From positions 1 to 42,838 of the forward strand of contig NZ_JAUFPN010000102.1 of the NCBI RefSeq assembly GCF_030409335.1: DNA of 42,838 bases. The letters run 5' to 3'. Shown piece after piece: positions 7,775-15,667 of the stretch. Every line of letters starts with the position of its first letter. The stretch's first letter is position 1. Below the pieces are notes generated by a model. The model was not told where the DNA came from. It worked only from the letters and a program-made list of their open reading frames with translations, and did no database searches. The translations under genes were made by a program, and so were the position numbers. Origin of the DNA: Paeniroseomonas aquatica. GTDB lineage: Bacteria; Pseudomonadota; Alphaproteobacteria; Acetobacterales; Acetobacteraceae.

Positions 7775-8828
7775 GCAGGATCACGCCCTTGCCGGTGTTC
7801 TGCTGGTCGAACAGCACATAGGCCTCGGCCGCCTGGTCCAGGGTCCAGCGATCGGTGAACAGCTTGTCCACCTGCACCCCGCGGTCGGCGATGTAGCGCG
7901 CGCATTCGCCCTGGATGACGGTCGAGAAGGTCCAGGACCCCACCAGCGTCACCTGCCGCCGCAGCATGTCCGGGCTGACGTCGAGCGTGACCTCGCCGCC
8001 CTCGCCGACGTAGCAGGCGGTGCCCCAGGTCCTGACGCAGCGCACCGCCTGCGCCCGCGCCTGCGGCGAGGACGACGCATCCAGCGACCGGTGCGCCCCG
8101 AGCCCATGCGTCGCATCCTTGATGGCGCCGACGATGTCGTTGCATTCCATCGGGTTGATCAGCACCTCGGCGCCGAATTCCTTGGCGCGGGCCAGCCGCT
8201 CCGGGCTGGTATCCAGCGCGATGACCCGCGCGCCCATGGCGGCGGCCAGCTGCGTCGCCGAAAGCCCGACCGGGCCCTGGCCGAAGATCGCGATGGTATG
8301 GTCGCCCTGCAGCCCGATCCGCTGCAGCGCCCCCCAGGCGGTGCCGGTGCCGCAGGAGATCGCTGCGCCGGTCTCGAAGGAGAGCTCGTCCGGCAGCGTC
8401 ACCACGGTGCGCGCCGGGCATTTCATGTACTTGGCGTGGGCGCCGTGGCCGGTCGCGCCGAAGACCTGGTCGACCCCGTCGTCGCAGAGCTGCATCCAGC
8501 CGGTCGAGCATTGCGGGCAGACGCCGCAGCCGACGTAGTGGTGCTGCATCACCCGCTGGCCGATATGCGCCTGCTTCGGCGAGACGTTCTTGCCGACCGC
8601 CACCACCACGCCGCAGGGCTCGTGTCCGCGGATGATCGGCCCGGAGATGCCCTTGGTGAAGCCGAGGTTGGCGGCGCCGCCCGAGGCCGGCGCGCGGTAG
8701 TACTTCAGGTCGCTGCCGCACATGCCGGAGGCCTTGATCTCCAGCACCACCTCATCCGGCCCCGGCGTCGGGTCCGGGAAATCCTGCAACGCCAATTGGC
8801 GGTCACCGAGAAAGACCACGCCCTTCAT
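7767..8828 (-). CDS. Zinc-dependent alcohol dehydrogenase (MDR superfamily)
   Basis: This 353-residue medium-chain dehydrogenase/reductase carries catalytic-zinc ligands in SGMCGSD and RGHEPCG. The structural-zinc cluster is CGVCPQCSTGWMQLC (C-x2-C-x2-C-x7-C). The nucleotide-binding fold is GQGPVGLSATQLAAAMGARV, followed by ALDTSPER, whose acidic residue suggests NAD over NADP. It would oxidise an alcohol or polyol reversibly; the substrate cannot be told. The start is set at 8828 because GGAGGA lies upstream at ideal spacing; the frame extends further upstream without features. The gene stands between the toxin and the lipocalin-like gene. Confidence 0.92.
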   Translation of the reverse strand: MKGVVFLGDRQLALQDFPDPTPGPDEVVLEIKASGMCGSDLKYYRAPASGGAANLGFTKGISGPIIRGHEPCGVVVAVGKNVSPKQAHIGQRVMQHHYVGCGVCPQCSTGWMQLCDDGVDQVFGATGHGAHAKYMKCPARTVVTLPDELSFETGAAISCGTGTAWGALQRIGLQGDHTIAIFGQGPVGLSATQLAAAMGARVIALDTSPERLARAKEFGAEVLINPMECNDIVGAIKDATHGLGAHRSLDASSSPQARAQAVRCVRTWGTACYVGEGGEVTLDVSPDMLRRQVTLVGSWTFSTVIQGECARYIADRGVQVDKLFTDRWTLDQAAEAYVLFDQQNTGKGVILPN

Positions 8829-8906
8829 GGATTGATTCCTCCGTTGCGGGCGGCTTGCCGTCGCCCGATGCCCGCATGATGGCGCAGCCGGGCGCGGTGG
8901 CAAGCC

Positions 8907-9287
8907 TCAGGCGAGCCTCTCCCAGACCAGCTCCGGCTGCTGCATCACCCCCTGGTGCAGCCGCGGCGGCGGCACCAGCACGACGTGCTCGCCCTCCGAC
9001 CGCACCTGGCGAATCTGGTCGGTGCCCATCCGCGCCGGGTCGGAACAGCCATCGACCCGCGTCACCAAGGTGGCGCCATCGAAGGTCCAGGGACCGGTGT
9101 AGGAGGTATAGAAACGCGCCTCACCCGCCGCCGGCGGCCGGCTGTCGCCCAGCACCGCCATCATCCGCGTGGGCTCGAAGGTCACCACCCCCATCGGCAG
9201 GTGGCCGTACTGGGACGGCACCTCCCGCCCCTCCGGATCGAAGGCGCGCACCGCCACCAGCCGCCAGGTGCCGAGCATCGAAAGCAT
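8907..9287 (-). CDS. Lipocalin-like domain protein
   Basis: The 126-residue protein resembles the lipocalin-like (Lipocalin_5) family. It opens with LGTWRLVAVRAFDPEGREV and contains GVVTFEPTRMMAVL and FYTSYTGPWTFDGATLVTRVDGCSDPARMGTDQIRQV, a small beta-barrel pattern. No signal peptide is present, so it is probably cytosolic. Members occur in many proteobacteria and a ligand is not known. It follows crcB on the same strand after 68 bases. Its purine-rich ribosome-binding site (GGGGGGAA) is the 3' arm of a small hairpin described separately. Confidence 0.8.
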   Translation of the reverse strand: MLSMLGTWRLVAVRAFDPEGREVPSQYGHLPMGVVTFEPTRMMAVLGDSRPPAAGEARFYTSYTGPWTFDGATLVTRVDGCSDPARMGTDQIRQVRSEGEHVVLVPPPRLHQGVMQQPELVWERLA

Positions 9288-9296
9288 GGATCATTC

Positions 9297-9313
9297 CCCC
9301 CATTTTCTGGGGG
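9297..9313 (-). promoter_or_regulatory. Leader hairpin covering the ribosome-binding site of the lipocalin-like gene
   Basis: On the minus strand CCCCCA, loop GAAAA, TGGGGG form a 6-bp GC-rich stem. The 3' arm is the probable Shine-Dalgarno of the lipocalin-like gene, about 9 bases before its ATG. Pairing would hide the ribosome-binding site. No U-tract follows, so it is not a classic terminator. The function is inferred. Confidence 0.35.
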
Positions 9314-9355
9314 CGATGGTGGCCGCACCCCGGCCGCAATGGAAGCCGCGGCGGA

Positions 9356-9736
9356 CTAGCCCTCGACCAGCCGTCGCGCCACCACGAAGCAGGCCCCGAA
9401 GGCCGCCAGCCCCAGCCCCAGGCTCGCCACCACATAGACCACGCCGAGCCACCATTCCCGCTCCCACAGCAGCCCCGTCTCCAGGCTGAAGGCGCTGAAG
9501 GTGGTGAAGCCCCCCAGCATTCCGGTCACCAGCAGCAGTCGCGGATTGCCGCCGAGTGCGATCCCGCCGCAGACCCCGATCGCCGCACTGCCGATGACAT
9601 TCACCGCCAGCGTCCCCCAGGGAAAGCCGGTGCCGAAGGCCTCCAGCGCCAGCAGGGAGATGACGTAGCGCAGCACCGAGCCGATCGCCCCACCCGCCGC
9701 CACCAGCAGCACCGGCACCAGTTCCAGCCCGGTCAT
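9356..9736 (-). CDS. crcB: Fluoride channel CrcB/Fluc
   Basis: This 126-residue four-helix membrane protein has the Fluc hallmarks GGAIGSVLRY (residues 15-24), WGTLAVNVIGS with the conserved Asn46, and GMLGGFTTFSAFSLE (72-86) with the pore phenylalanines. It forms dual-topology dimers that export fluoride from the cytosol. Its ATG overlaps the rarA stop by 4 bases (ATGA), so it is translated from the rarA transcript. I see no fluoride riboswitch before it, as the upstream sequence is rarA coding sequence. Control therefore seems to be through the rarA promoter. Confidence 0.95.
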   Translation of the reverse strand: MTGLELVPVLLVAAGGAIGSVLRYVISLLALEAFGTGFPWGTLAVNVIGSAAIGVCGGIALGGNPRLLLVTGMLGGFTTFSAFSLETGLLWEREWWLGVVYVVASLGLGLAAFGACFVVARRLVEG

Positions 9737-11103
9737 TGACGTGCCTTCTCCGCCCGGATCGCCGCCCAGCGCTCCAGCCGCTCGCCGATCGCCGCCTCCG
9801 CGCCGCGGTCGCTCGGCCGGTAGAAGGCCCGCCGCCGCATGCCCTCGGGGAAGTAATCCTGGCCGGAGAAGGCGCCGTCCGTGTCGTGGTCGTAGGCATA
9901 GCCGGCGCCGTAGCCGAGCCCCTGCATCAGCTTGGTCGGCGCGTTCAGGATATGCTTCGGCGGCATCAGGCTGCCGGTCTCCTTCGCCGCCCGCTGCGCC
10001 TCGCCCCAGGCGACATAGACCGCATTCGACTTCGGCGCGGTGCCGAGGTGCACCACGAGCTGCGCCAGCGCCAGCTCCCCCTCCGGCGAGCCCAGCCGCT
10101 CGTAGGTCTCCCAGGCGGCGATCGCCAGCGGCAGCGCCCGAGGGTCGGCCATGCCGACATCCTCCGCCGCGAAGCGGGTCAGCCGGCGGGCGATGTAGCG
10201 CGGGTCCTCTCCGCCCTGGATCATCCGGGCGAACCAGTAGAGGGCAGCATCCGGATCGGAGCCGCGCAGCGACTTATGCAGCGCCGAGATGAGGTTGTAG
10301 TGCTCCTCCCGGTCCTTGTCGTAGAGCGCCGCCCGCTTCGCCAGCAGCTCGCCGAGCCCCACCGCGTCCAGCACCGGCTGATCCGTGGGTAGCGCCAGCA
10401 ACTGCTCGGCCAGGTTCAGCAGGTAGCGCCCGTCGCCATCCGCCATGGCGCGCAACGTTGCCCGCGCCGTCTCATCGAGCGGCAGGCCGCGCCCGGCCTC
10501 CGCGGCCGCCCGCGCCAGCAGCAGCTCCAACGCCGCGTCGTCGAGGCGCTTGAGGACCAGCACCTGGCAGCGCGACAGCAGCGCGCCGTTCAGCGCGAAG
10601 CTCGGGTTCTCCGTCGTGGCGCCGACCAGGGTCACCGTCCCGTCCTCGACCACCGGCAGGAAGCCATCCTGCTGCGCCCGGTTGAAGCGATGGATCTCGT
10701 CGACGAAGAGCAGCGTCCCCTGCCCCGCCCGGCGCCGCTGCCGCGCCTCCTCGAAGGCCCGCTTCAGATCGGCCACGCCCGAGAACACGGCCGAGAGCGA
10801 GACGAAGACCAGCCCGGCACGCTCGGCCAGCAACCGGGCGATGGTGGTCTTGCCCACCCCCGGCGGCCCCCAGAGGATCAGCGAGGCGAGCGAGCCCCGC
10901 GCCAGCATGCCCGAGAGCGACCCGGCCGGCCCCACCAGATGGTCCTGCCCCACCACCTCCTCCAGCTCGCGCGGCCGCAGCCGGTCGGCCAGCGGGCGCG
11001 GCCCGACCGGCACCTCCACCCGGGGCGAGGGCGGCGCATCGGCGCCGAAGAGGTCGGGTGGGGCGGCGGGGGTGGCCGGGGGGGCAGGGCGGCGCGCGGG
11101 CAT
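9733..11103 (-). CDS. rarA: Replication-associated recombination protein RarA (AAA+ ATPase)
   Basis: The 456-residue protein is RarA/MgsA. After a Pro/Ala-rich leader comes PLADRLRPRELEEVVGQDHLVG, Walker A GPPGVGKTT (Lys85), Walker B LLFVDEIHRFNRAQQD and sensor 1 GATTENPSF. The RarA C-terminal part follows with YNLISALHKSLRGSDPDAALYW, RRLTRFAAEDVGMADP, and SLMPPKHILNAPTKLMQGLGYG. RarA acts at stalled or gapped replication forks as a clamp-loader-like tetramer. The overlap with crcB (ATGA) shows they share a transcript. It diverges from the Bug-family gene across about 107 bases. Confidence 0.96.
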   Translation of the reverse strand: MPARRPAPPATPAAPPDLFGADAPPSPRVEVPVGPRPLADRLRPRELEEVVGQDHLVGPAGSLSGMLARGSLASLILWGPPGVGKTTIARLLAERAGLVFVSLSAVFSGVADLKRAFEEARQRRRAGQGTLLFVDEIHRFNRAQQDGFLPVVEDGTVTLVGATTENPSFALNGALLSRCQVLVLKRLDDAALELLLARAAAEAGRGLPLDETARATLRAMADGDGRYLLNLAEQLLALPTDQPVLDAVGLGELLAKRAALYDKDREEHYNLISALHKSLRGSDPDAALYWFARMIQGGEDPRYIARRLTRFAAEDVGMADPRALPLAIAAWETYERLGSPEGELALAQLVVHLGTAPKSNAVYVAWGEAQRAAKETGSLMPPKHILNAPTKLMQGLGYGAGYAYDHDTDGAFSGQDYFPEGMRRRAFYRPSDRGAEAAIGERLERWAAIRAEKARQ

Positions 11104-11210
11104 GGCGGCAGTATAGCCCCGCTGCGCCCGGCTGGCGCCCCACCGGCCGCCGGGCTTGGCGCGACCGCTGCGGCGCCGGCATGATGCGGCCGGCAGGTGG
11201 GAGAGCCGAC

Positions 11211-12188
11211 ATGCGGCGCATCATCGGACGACGTTCGGCGCTGGCGCTCGCCGCCGCCGCAACCCCGGCCCTGGCCCAGTCCCCCTCCCCGGCCTGGCCG
11301 GTCCGGCCGCTCCGCATCATCGTCGCCTGGCCCGCCGGCGGCAGCGTCGATGCGCCGATGCGCCTCGTCGCCGGCCCGGTGCAGGCCGCCCTCGGCCAGC
11401 CCGTGGTCATCGAGAACCGCGCCGGCGCCGCGGGCTCCATCGGCGCCGCCGCCGTCGCCCAGGCGGCACCCGATGGCTATACGATCCTCGCCGATGCCAG
11501 CACCCAGGCCGCCAATCCGGCGCTGATGCAGGGGCTGTCCTTCGACTACGCCACCGCCTTCGCCCCGGTGACGCAGCTCACCGCCGGCCCCGGCATGCTG
11601 GTGGTCCGCGCCGATGGGGGGCCGGAGACGCTGGCGGCGCTCATCGCCCGGCTCCGCGGCGCCGGGGCGCCGCTGCCCTATGCCTCCTCCGGCACCGGCA
11701 CCGCCTCCCACCTCGCCTCGGTCATCCTGCTGCGCCAGGCCGGCGCCGCCGCCCAGCACATCCCCTATCGCGGCAGCCCGCTGCAGGTGCAGGCGATGCT
11801 CTCGGGCGAGGTGCTTTTTACCTTCATCAGCATCCCCGCCGTCGCCGGGCTGGTGCGGGAAGGCCGGCTGCGCGCCCTGGCGGTCTCCGGCGCCCGCCGC
11901 CTGGCCGGCTTCCCGGAGGTCCCGACCGTCGCCGAGCAGGGCTTCCCCGGCTTCGCCCTGACCGAGTGGCAGGGGCTTTTCGTCCCCGCCGGCACGCCGG
12001 CGCCCATCATCGCCCGCATCGCCGGGGCAGCCCATGCCGGGCTGCGCGACCCGCCGGTGCGGGAGAGGCTGCAGTCCCTCGGCCTCGAGGTGGTGGGCGA
12101 AGGCCCCGCGGCACTCGCCGCCTTCCTGGCGGAACAGCGCCGCCGCCTCGCCGCCCTGGTCGCGGCCGAGGGCATTCGCCTCGATTGA
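11211..12188 (+). CDS. Bug/TctC-family tripartite tricarboxylate transporter substrate-binding protein
   Basis: This is a 325-residue periplasmic solute-binding protein. The signal peptide MRRIIGRRSALALAAAATPALAQ contains a twin-arginine-like start. The family pattern follows: WPVRPLRIIVAWPAGGSVDAPMRL, VVIENRAGAAGSIGAAAVAQAAPDGYTIL, LPYASSGTGTASHL, HIPYRGSPLQVQAMLSGEV and LRALAVSGARRLAGFPEVPTVAEQG. Bug proteins bind small carboxylates or other metabolites and usually feed TctA/TctB. No such membrane subunits are nearby, so this is an orphan receptor as is common in Roseomonas-type genomes. The start at 11211 is supported by GGTGGGAGAG. Ligand unknown. Confidence 0.95.
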   Translation: MRRIIGRRSALALAAAATPALAQSPSPAWPVRPLRIIVAWPAGGSVDAPMRLVAGPVQAALGQPVVIENRAGAAGSIGAAAVAQAAPDGYTILADASTQAANPALMQGLSFDYATAFAPVTQLTAGPGMLVVRADGGPETLAALIARLRGAGAPLPYASSGTGTASHLASVILLRQAGAAAQHIPYRGSPLQVQAMLSGEVLFTFISIPAVAGLVREGRLRALAVSGARRLAGFPEVPTVAEQGFPGFALTEWQGLFVPAGTPAPIIARIAGAAHAGLRDPPVRERLQSLGLEVVGEGPAALAAFLAEQRRRLAALVAAEGIRLD

Positions 12189-12202
12189 GCGGCGCGGTCA
12201 CG

Positions 12203-12487
12203 ATGCGCGCCATCCGGCGTTGGGGGAGGATGAGCAGTCCCATCACCCTCCTGCCGCACCTCGCCTTCCTGGCGCTGGCCATCCTGGCCGCCGTCATCGC
12301 CGGCCTCGCCGCCGCCCGGGCACTGCAGCCGGGTCAGCACGCCCTCAACCTCGGGGCGGCGGTCTTCCTCGGCCAATTCCTCGGCTTCGTCGCCCTGGCC
12401 GCCCTCGGCCTGCCCAGCCTCCTGGCGCAGGGCACGGCGCTCGGCCTCGGGGTCGTCGCCAGCATGGCGAAGCCCGGGCCGGCCTGA
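12203..12487 (+). CDS. Small hydrophobic membrane protein, unknown function
   Basis: A 94-residue frame follows the Bug gene after 14 bases. It encodes two or three membrane segments: residues about 16-38 (LPHLAFLALAILAAVIAGLAA), 50-69 (NLGAAVFLGQFLGFVALAAL) and perhaps 73-89. Codon third positions are nearly all G or C, as in the neighbouring real genes. An alternative ATG at 12230 would sit too close to its GGGGGAGG, so the first ATG is used, although its own ribosome-binding site is weak. It is too short for a classical TctB subunit, but its place after a TctC-type protein is suggestive. It ends 6 bases from the convergent reductase gene. Confidence 0.55.
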   Translation: MRAIRRWGRMSSPITLLPHLAFLALAILAAVIAGLAAARALQPGQHALNLGAAVFLGQFLGFVALAALGLPSLLAQGTALGLGVVASMAKPGPA

Positions 12488-12493
12488 GCCCCG

Positions 12494-13663
12494 TCAGGCG
12501 CCCAGCGTCTCCCGGTAGGTGCTCGGCACCATGTCCTTCACCTGCCGCGCCCGCTTCTCCAGCCAATAGGCCTGGGGCGGCGGCACCAGGGCGAATTCCG
12601 GGTCGACGCCCAGCTTCTGTGCCGCATCCATCGGCCAGTTCGGGTTGTACAGCAGCTCCCGCGCCAGGGCGATCAGGTCGGCCTCGCCGCGCTGCAGGAT
12701 GCCCTCGGCCTGGTCGGCATGCACGATCAGCCCGACCGCCATGGTGAGGATTCCGGTCTCGCGCCTGATCTTGGCCGCATAGGGCACCTGGTAGCCGTAG
12801 GTGATCGGCCCGGCGCTCACCACCGGCGCCCCGCGCATGCCGCCCGAGGAGCAGTCGATCACATCCACCCCCTTGGCCTTGACCAGCGCCGAGAGGCGGG
12901 AGGAGGCATCCGGGTCCCAGCCCGCGTCGTCATCCACCGAGAGGCGCAGGAACAGCGGCTTGTGCTGCGGCCAGACCGCCCGCACCGCCTCGGTGATCTC
13001 GAGGCAGAAGCGCATCCGGTTGAGCTCGGTCCCGCCGTAGTCGTCGTTCCGCAGGTTGCTGAAGGGCGAGAGGAATTGGTGGATCAGGTAGCCATGCGCG
13101 CCATGGATCTCGAGCACCTCGAACCCCGCCTGGTCCGCCCGCCGCGCCGCATCGGCCCATCGCCCGACCAGCACCTGCACCTCCGCCCGGGTCAGCCCGC
13201 GCGGCACCGGGTCGCTGTCCGGGCTGTTGACCGCCGAGGGCGCCACCAGCTCCCACTCCTCCCAGGGGCCCGCCTCGGCCTCGACCGCATCGGTCCGGAC
13301 CAGCGGCCGCCCCCCTTCCCAGGGCCGGAACCGCCGCGCCTTGCGCCCGGAATGGCCGAGCTGGATGCCGGCGACCGAGCCATGCGTCCTGATGAACTCG
13401 ACGCAGCGCGCCAGGCCGGGGATATGCGCATCGTCCCAGAGCCCGAGGTCGCCCACGGTGCCGGCGCCGCGCCGCTCCACCTTGGTGCTCTCCATGATGA
13501 CGAGCCCGGCGCCGCCGGCGGCGTAGCGCCCGGCATTCATCAGGTGCCAGTCGGTGGCGAAGCCGCGGATGGCGGCATACTGGTGCATCGGCGCCACCAC
13601 GGCGCGGTTCTTCAGGGTCACCCCCCGGATGGTCATGGGCGTGAACAGCAGCGGCGCGGTCAT
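12494..13663 (-). CDS. NADH:flavin oxidoreductase (old yellow enzyme family, YqjM-like)
   Basis: The 389-residue FMN-dependent ene-reductase has the OYE pattern: LKNRAVVAPMHQYAA, TDWHLMNAGRYAAGGAGLVIMES, GIQLGHSGRKA, EIHGAHGYLIHQFLSPFSNLRNDDYGG (with the His pair that binds the substrate carbonyl) and ALARELLYNPNWP. OYE enzymes reduce activated C=C bonds with NAD(P)H. The Cys that tunes the flavin in YqjM-like enzymes (usually APMCQY) is His here (APMHQY). GAGGGGA before the ATG supports the start. It is divergent from the SDR gene across 107 bases. Confidence 0.93.
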   Translation of the reverse strand: MTAPLLFTPMTIRGVTLKNRAVVAPMHQYAAIRGFATDWHLMNAGRYAAGGAGLVIMESTKVERRGAGTVGDLGLWDDAHIPGLARCVEFIRTHGSVAGIQLGHSGRKARRFRPWEGGRPLVRTDAVEAEAGPWEEWELVAPSAVNSPDSDPVPRGLTRAEVQVLVGRWADAARRADQAGFEVLEIHGAHGYLIHQFLSPFSNLRNDDYGGTELNRMRFCLEITEAVRAVWPQHKPLFLRLSVDDDAGWDPDASSRLSALVKAKGVDVIDCSSGGMRGAPVVSAGPITYGYQVPYAAKIRRETGILTMAVGLIVHADQAEGILQRGEADLIALARELLYNPNWPMDAAQKLGVDPEFALVPPPQAYWLEKRARQVKDMVPSTYRETLGA

Positions 13664-13715
13664 CGGCGGGGTCCCCTCGGTGCTTCGCCGCCATGCTACG
13701 CCGCTTCGGCCGCAC

Positions 13716-13740
13716 GGAAACCCGCCCCGCCCGCCGCGTT
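13716..13740 (+). promoter_or_regulatory. Weak EcfG-like promoter candidate before the SDR gene
   Basis: GGAAA (13716-13720) and CGTT (13737-13740) are separated by 16 bases, one mismatch from the alphaproteobacterial general-stress consensus GGAAC-N16-18-CGTT. The site lies 30 bases before the SDR start. A single near-match in GC-rich DNA may be chance. Confidence 0.25.
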
Positions 13741-13770
13741 GCCGCGGCGGTAACCGAAGGACCGCAGCCC

Positions 13771-14478
13771 ATGCCCATCCCGCACCCCGTGGCCCTGGTC
13801 ACCGGCGCCGCCCGGGGCATCGGCCGCGCCGTCGCCGCCCGCCTCGCCCGGGACGGCTGGCAGGTGGTCGCCGCCGACCGCGACCCGGGCGAGGCCGCCC
13901 CGCCCGGCCGCAGCGTCCGCGCCGATGTCGCGGACGAGGCCGCGGTCGCCCGCCTGGTCCAGGGCATCGCCGAGCAGGAAGGCCGGCTCGACGCCCTGGT
14001 CTGCAACGCCGGCTTCATGATCCGCAAGCCGCTCGGCACGCTGACGCTGGCGGAGTGGAACGCCGTGCTCGGCACCAACCTCACCAGCACCTTCCTGCTG
14101 GTCCGGGCCGCCGAGGCGATGCTGCGCGCCGGCCGCGGCGCCGTCGTCACCATCGCCTCCACCCGCGCCCACCAGTCGGAGCCGGATACCGAGAGCTACA
14201 GCGCCTCCAAGGGCGGGCTGCTGGCCCTGACCCATGCCCTTGCCGTCAGCCTCGGCCCCGAGGTGCGGGCCAATTGCGTCAGCCCCGGCTGGATCGAGAC
14301 CAGGGGCGAGGCGCTGCGGCCCGAGGACCATGCCCAGCACCCCGCCGGCCGCGTCGGCACGCCGGAGGACGTGGCCGCCCTGGTCGCCTGGCTGGTCGGG
14401 CCCGAGAGCGGCTTCGTCACCGGCGCCGAGTTCCTGACCGACGGCGGCATGACGCGGCGGATGCGCTACGTCGAATAG
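13771..14478 (+). CDS. Short-chain dehydrogenase/reductase (SDR)
   Basis: This classical 235-residue SDR has the cofactor motif TGAARGIG (11-18), the structural CNAG motif (VCNAGF) and the catalytic triad Ser130 (TIASTRAH), Tyr143 and Lys147 (ESYSASKGG). The C-terminal ANCVSPGWIETRG and FVTGAEFLTDGGMTRRM are typical of tetrameric oxidoreductases. The residue after the second strand (AADRD) is acidic, favouring NAD(H). A GAAGGA precedes the ATG at 13771. Substrate cannot be predicted. It diverges from the OYE reductase gene. Confidence 0.94.
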   Translation: MPIPHPVALVTGAARGIGRAVAARLARDGWQVVAADRDPGEAAPPGRSVRADVADEAAVARLVQGIAEQEGRLDALVCNAGFMIRKPLGTLTLAEWNAVLGTNLTSTFLLVRAAEAMLRAGRGAVVTIASTRAHQSEPDTESYSASKGGLLALTHALAVSLGPEVRANCVSPGWIETRGEALRPEDHAQHPAGRVGTPEDVAALVAWLVGPESGFVTGAEFLTDGGMTRRMRYVE

Positions 14479-14559
14479 GGCCTGGCCCGCCCGGGCCGGC
14501 TTGACGCTTCCTCAACCACCTCGCGGCATCCTGCCCCGGCCATGGATGCGGAGGCGGGG

Positions 14560-14892
14560 ATGGAACTCGGCTACAGCCCGAACGGGGAGGCATTCGTCGC
14601 CCGCTACGAGCCCGGCGACATGGTGCTGCTGCACCGGAGCGAGCCCGGCGACCTGGCCCAGGGCCAGGTCGGCGACTGGGGCAAGGTGGTGGCGGTGGGG
14701 GCCGGCGGCCTGCTCACCATCCGCATCGCCGGCTATGCCCTGCCGAAGGACGCCGGGCTGGCGACGCTGTCCGACATCCCCGCCCGCCGCGTCCGCCCCT
14801 GCTCGCCCCGCGGGGAGGCGCTGATCCTGCCGCCCCGGATCCCCGACGGGAAGCTCTGGGGCGCCCGCATCGGCCGCCTGCCCAGCCGCTGA
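14560..14892 (+). CDS. Hypothetical protein, small beta-rich
   Basis: A 110-residue frame with strong coding bias but no family I recognise. The sequence alternates short hydrophobic strands and Gly/Asp turns (EAFVARYEPGDMVLLHRSEPGD, GDWGKVVAVGAGGLLTIRIAGYALP), suggesting a small barrel such as an SH3-like fold. No signal peptide, membrane helix or Cys motif. I chose ATG 14560 over ATG 14542 because GGAGG sits 5 bases before it. It follows the SDR gene by about 80 bases and precedes the RraA-family gene. Confidence 0.7.
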   Translation: MELGYSPNGEAFVARYEPGDMVLLHRSEPGDLAQGQVGDWGKVVAVGAGGLLTIRIAGYALPKDAGLATLSDIPARRVRPCSPRGEALILPPRIPDGKLWGARIGRLPSR

Positions 14893-14977
14893 ACCCCGCC
14901 GGGCCGCCCGTCTTGCCGCCCGTCTTGTCCCAGTGGGGCCGCCGCGCAAAGCTGCGCCACCTGCTGGGGGATCCGCC

Positions 14978-15667
14978 ATGCTCGACAACCCGCCGCTGCT
15001 GACCATCCACCGCGGCCACCGCCGCCCGGAGCCCGCCCTGCTGGACCGCTTCCGCGGCGCCCAGACCTCGCACCTGGTCGATGCCATGGCGGGACGCGGC
15101 GCCATGGACTGGCAGATCAAGCCGCTCGACCCCGGCTGCGCCGCCTTCGTCGGCCCGGCGCTCACCGCCTTCGCCTATCCCGCCGACATCGTCGGCGTCT
15201 ACGGCGCCATGGGCGAGGCCCGGCCCGGCGACGTGGTGGTGGTGGCGAACGACAGCTTCCGCGCCGCCGCCGTCTTCGGCGACCTGGTCGCCGGCATGAT
15301 GAAGAACATCGGCATCGCCGCCTTCGTCACCGAGGGCCTGGCCCGCGACAAGGCGGGCATCCTGGCGGTCGGGATGCCGGTCTTCGCCGCCGGCATCGTC
15401 CCGACCTCCCCCGCCGGCAACGGCCCGGGCGTGGTCGGCGCCCCCATCGTCTGCGGCGGCCTCGCGGTGCGCTCCGGCGACATCGTCGTCGGCGACGCCG
15501 ACGGCGTGGTGGTGGTGCCGCTGGAGCAGGCCGAGGTGGTGCTCGACGCCCTGGACGCCGTCCGCGCCGCCGAGGCCCGGGCGATCGCGGCGGTCGAGGC
15601 CGGCGCCACCGGCAACGACAGGATGCGCCGCCTGCTGGCCGAGGCGCGCATCCTCACCGCCGGCTGA
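14978..15667 (+). CDS. RraA-family protein (HMG/CHA aldolase-like)
   Basis: The 229-residue protein belongs to the RraA/4-hydroxy-4-methyl-2-oxoglutarate aldolase family. It has SHLVDAMAGRGAM, AMGEARPGDVVVVAND, the metal/substrate loop VTEGLARDKAGI with the Arg-Asp pair, PVFAAGIVP and the C-terminal GGLAVRSGDIVVGDADGVVVVP. Such enzymes cleave aromatic-pathway products (4-hydroxy-4-methyl-2-oxoglutarate or carboxy-hydroxyadipate) to pyruvate; other members regulate RNase E. The aldolase residues are present, so an enzymatic role is more likely. Its 3' end overlaps the convergent methyltransferase gene by 14 bases. Confidence 0.92.
   Translation: MLDNPPLLTIHRGHRRPEPALLDRFRGAQTSHLVDAMAGRGAMDWQIKPLDPGCAAFVGPALTAFAYPADIVGVYGAMGEARPGDVVVVANDSFRAAAVFGDLVAGMMKNIGIAAFVTEGLARDKAGILAVGMPVFAAGIVPTSPAGNGPGVVGAPIVCGGLAVRSGDIVVGDADGVVVVPLEQAEVVLDALDAVRAAEARAIAAVEAGATGNDRMRRLLAEARILTAG

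Noticed and set aside
9737-9800. Fluoride riboswitch for crcB
   Set aside because: The upstream sequence is rarA coding sequence and lacks the conserved fluoride motif blocks.
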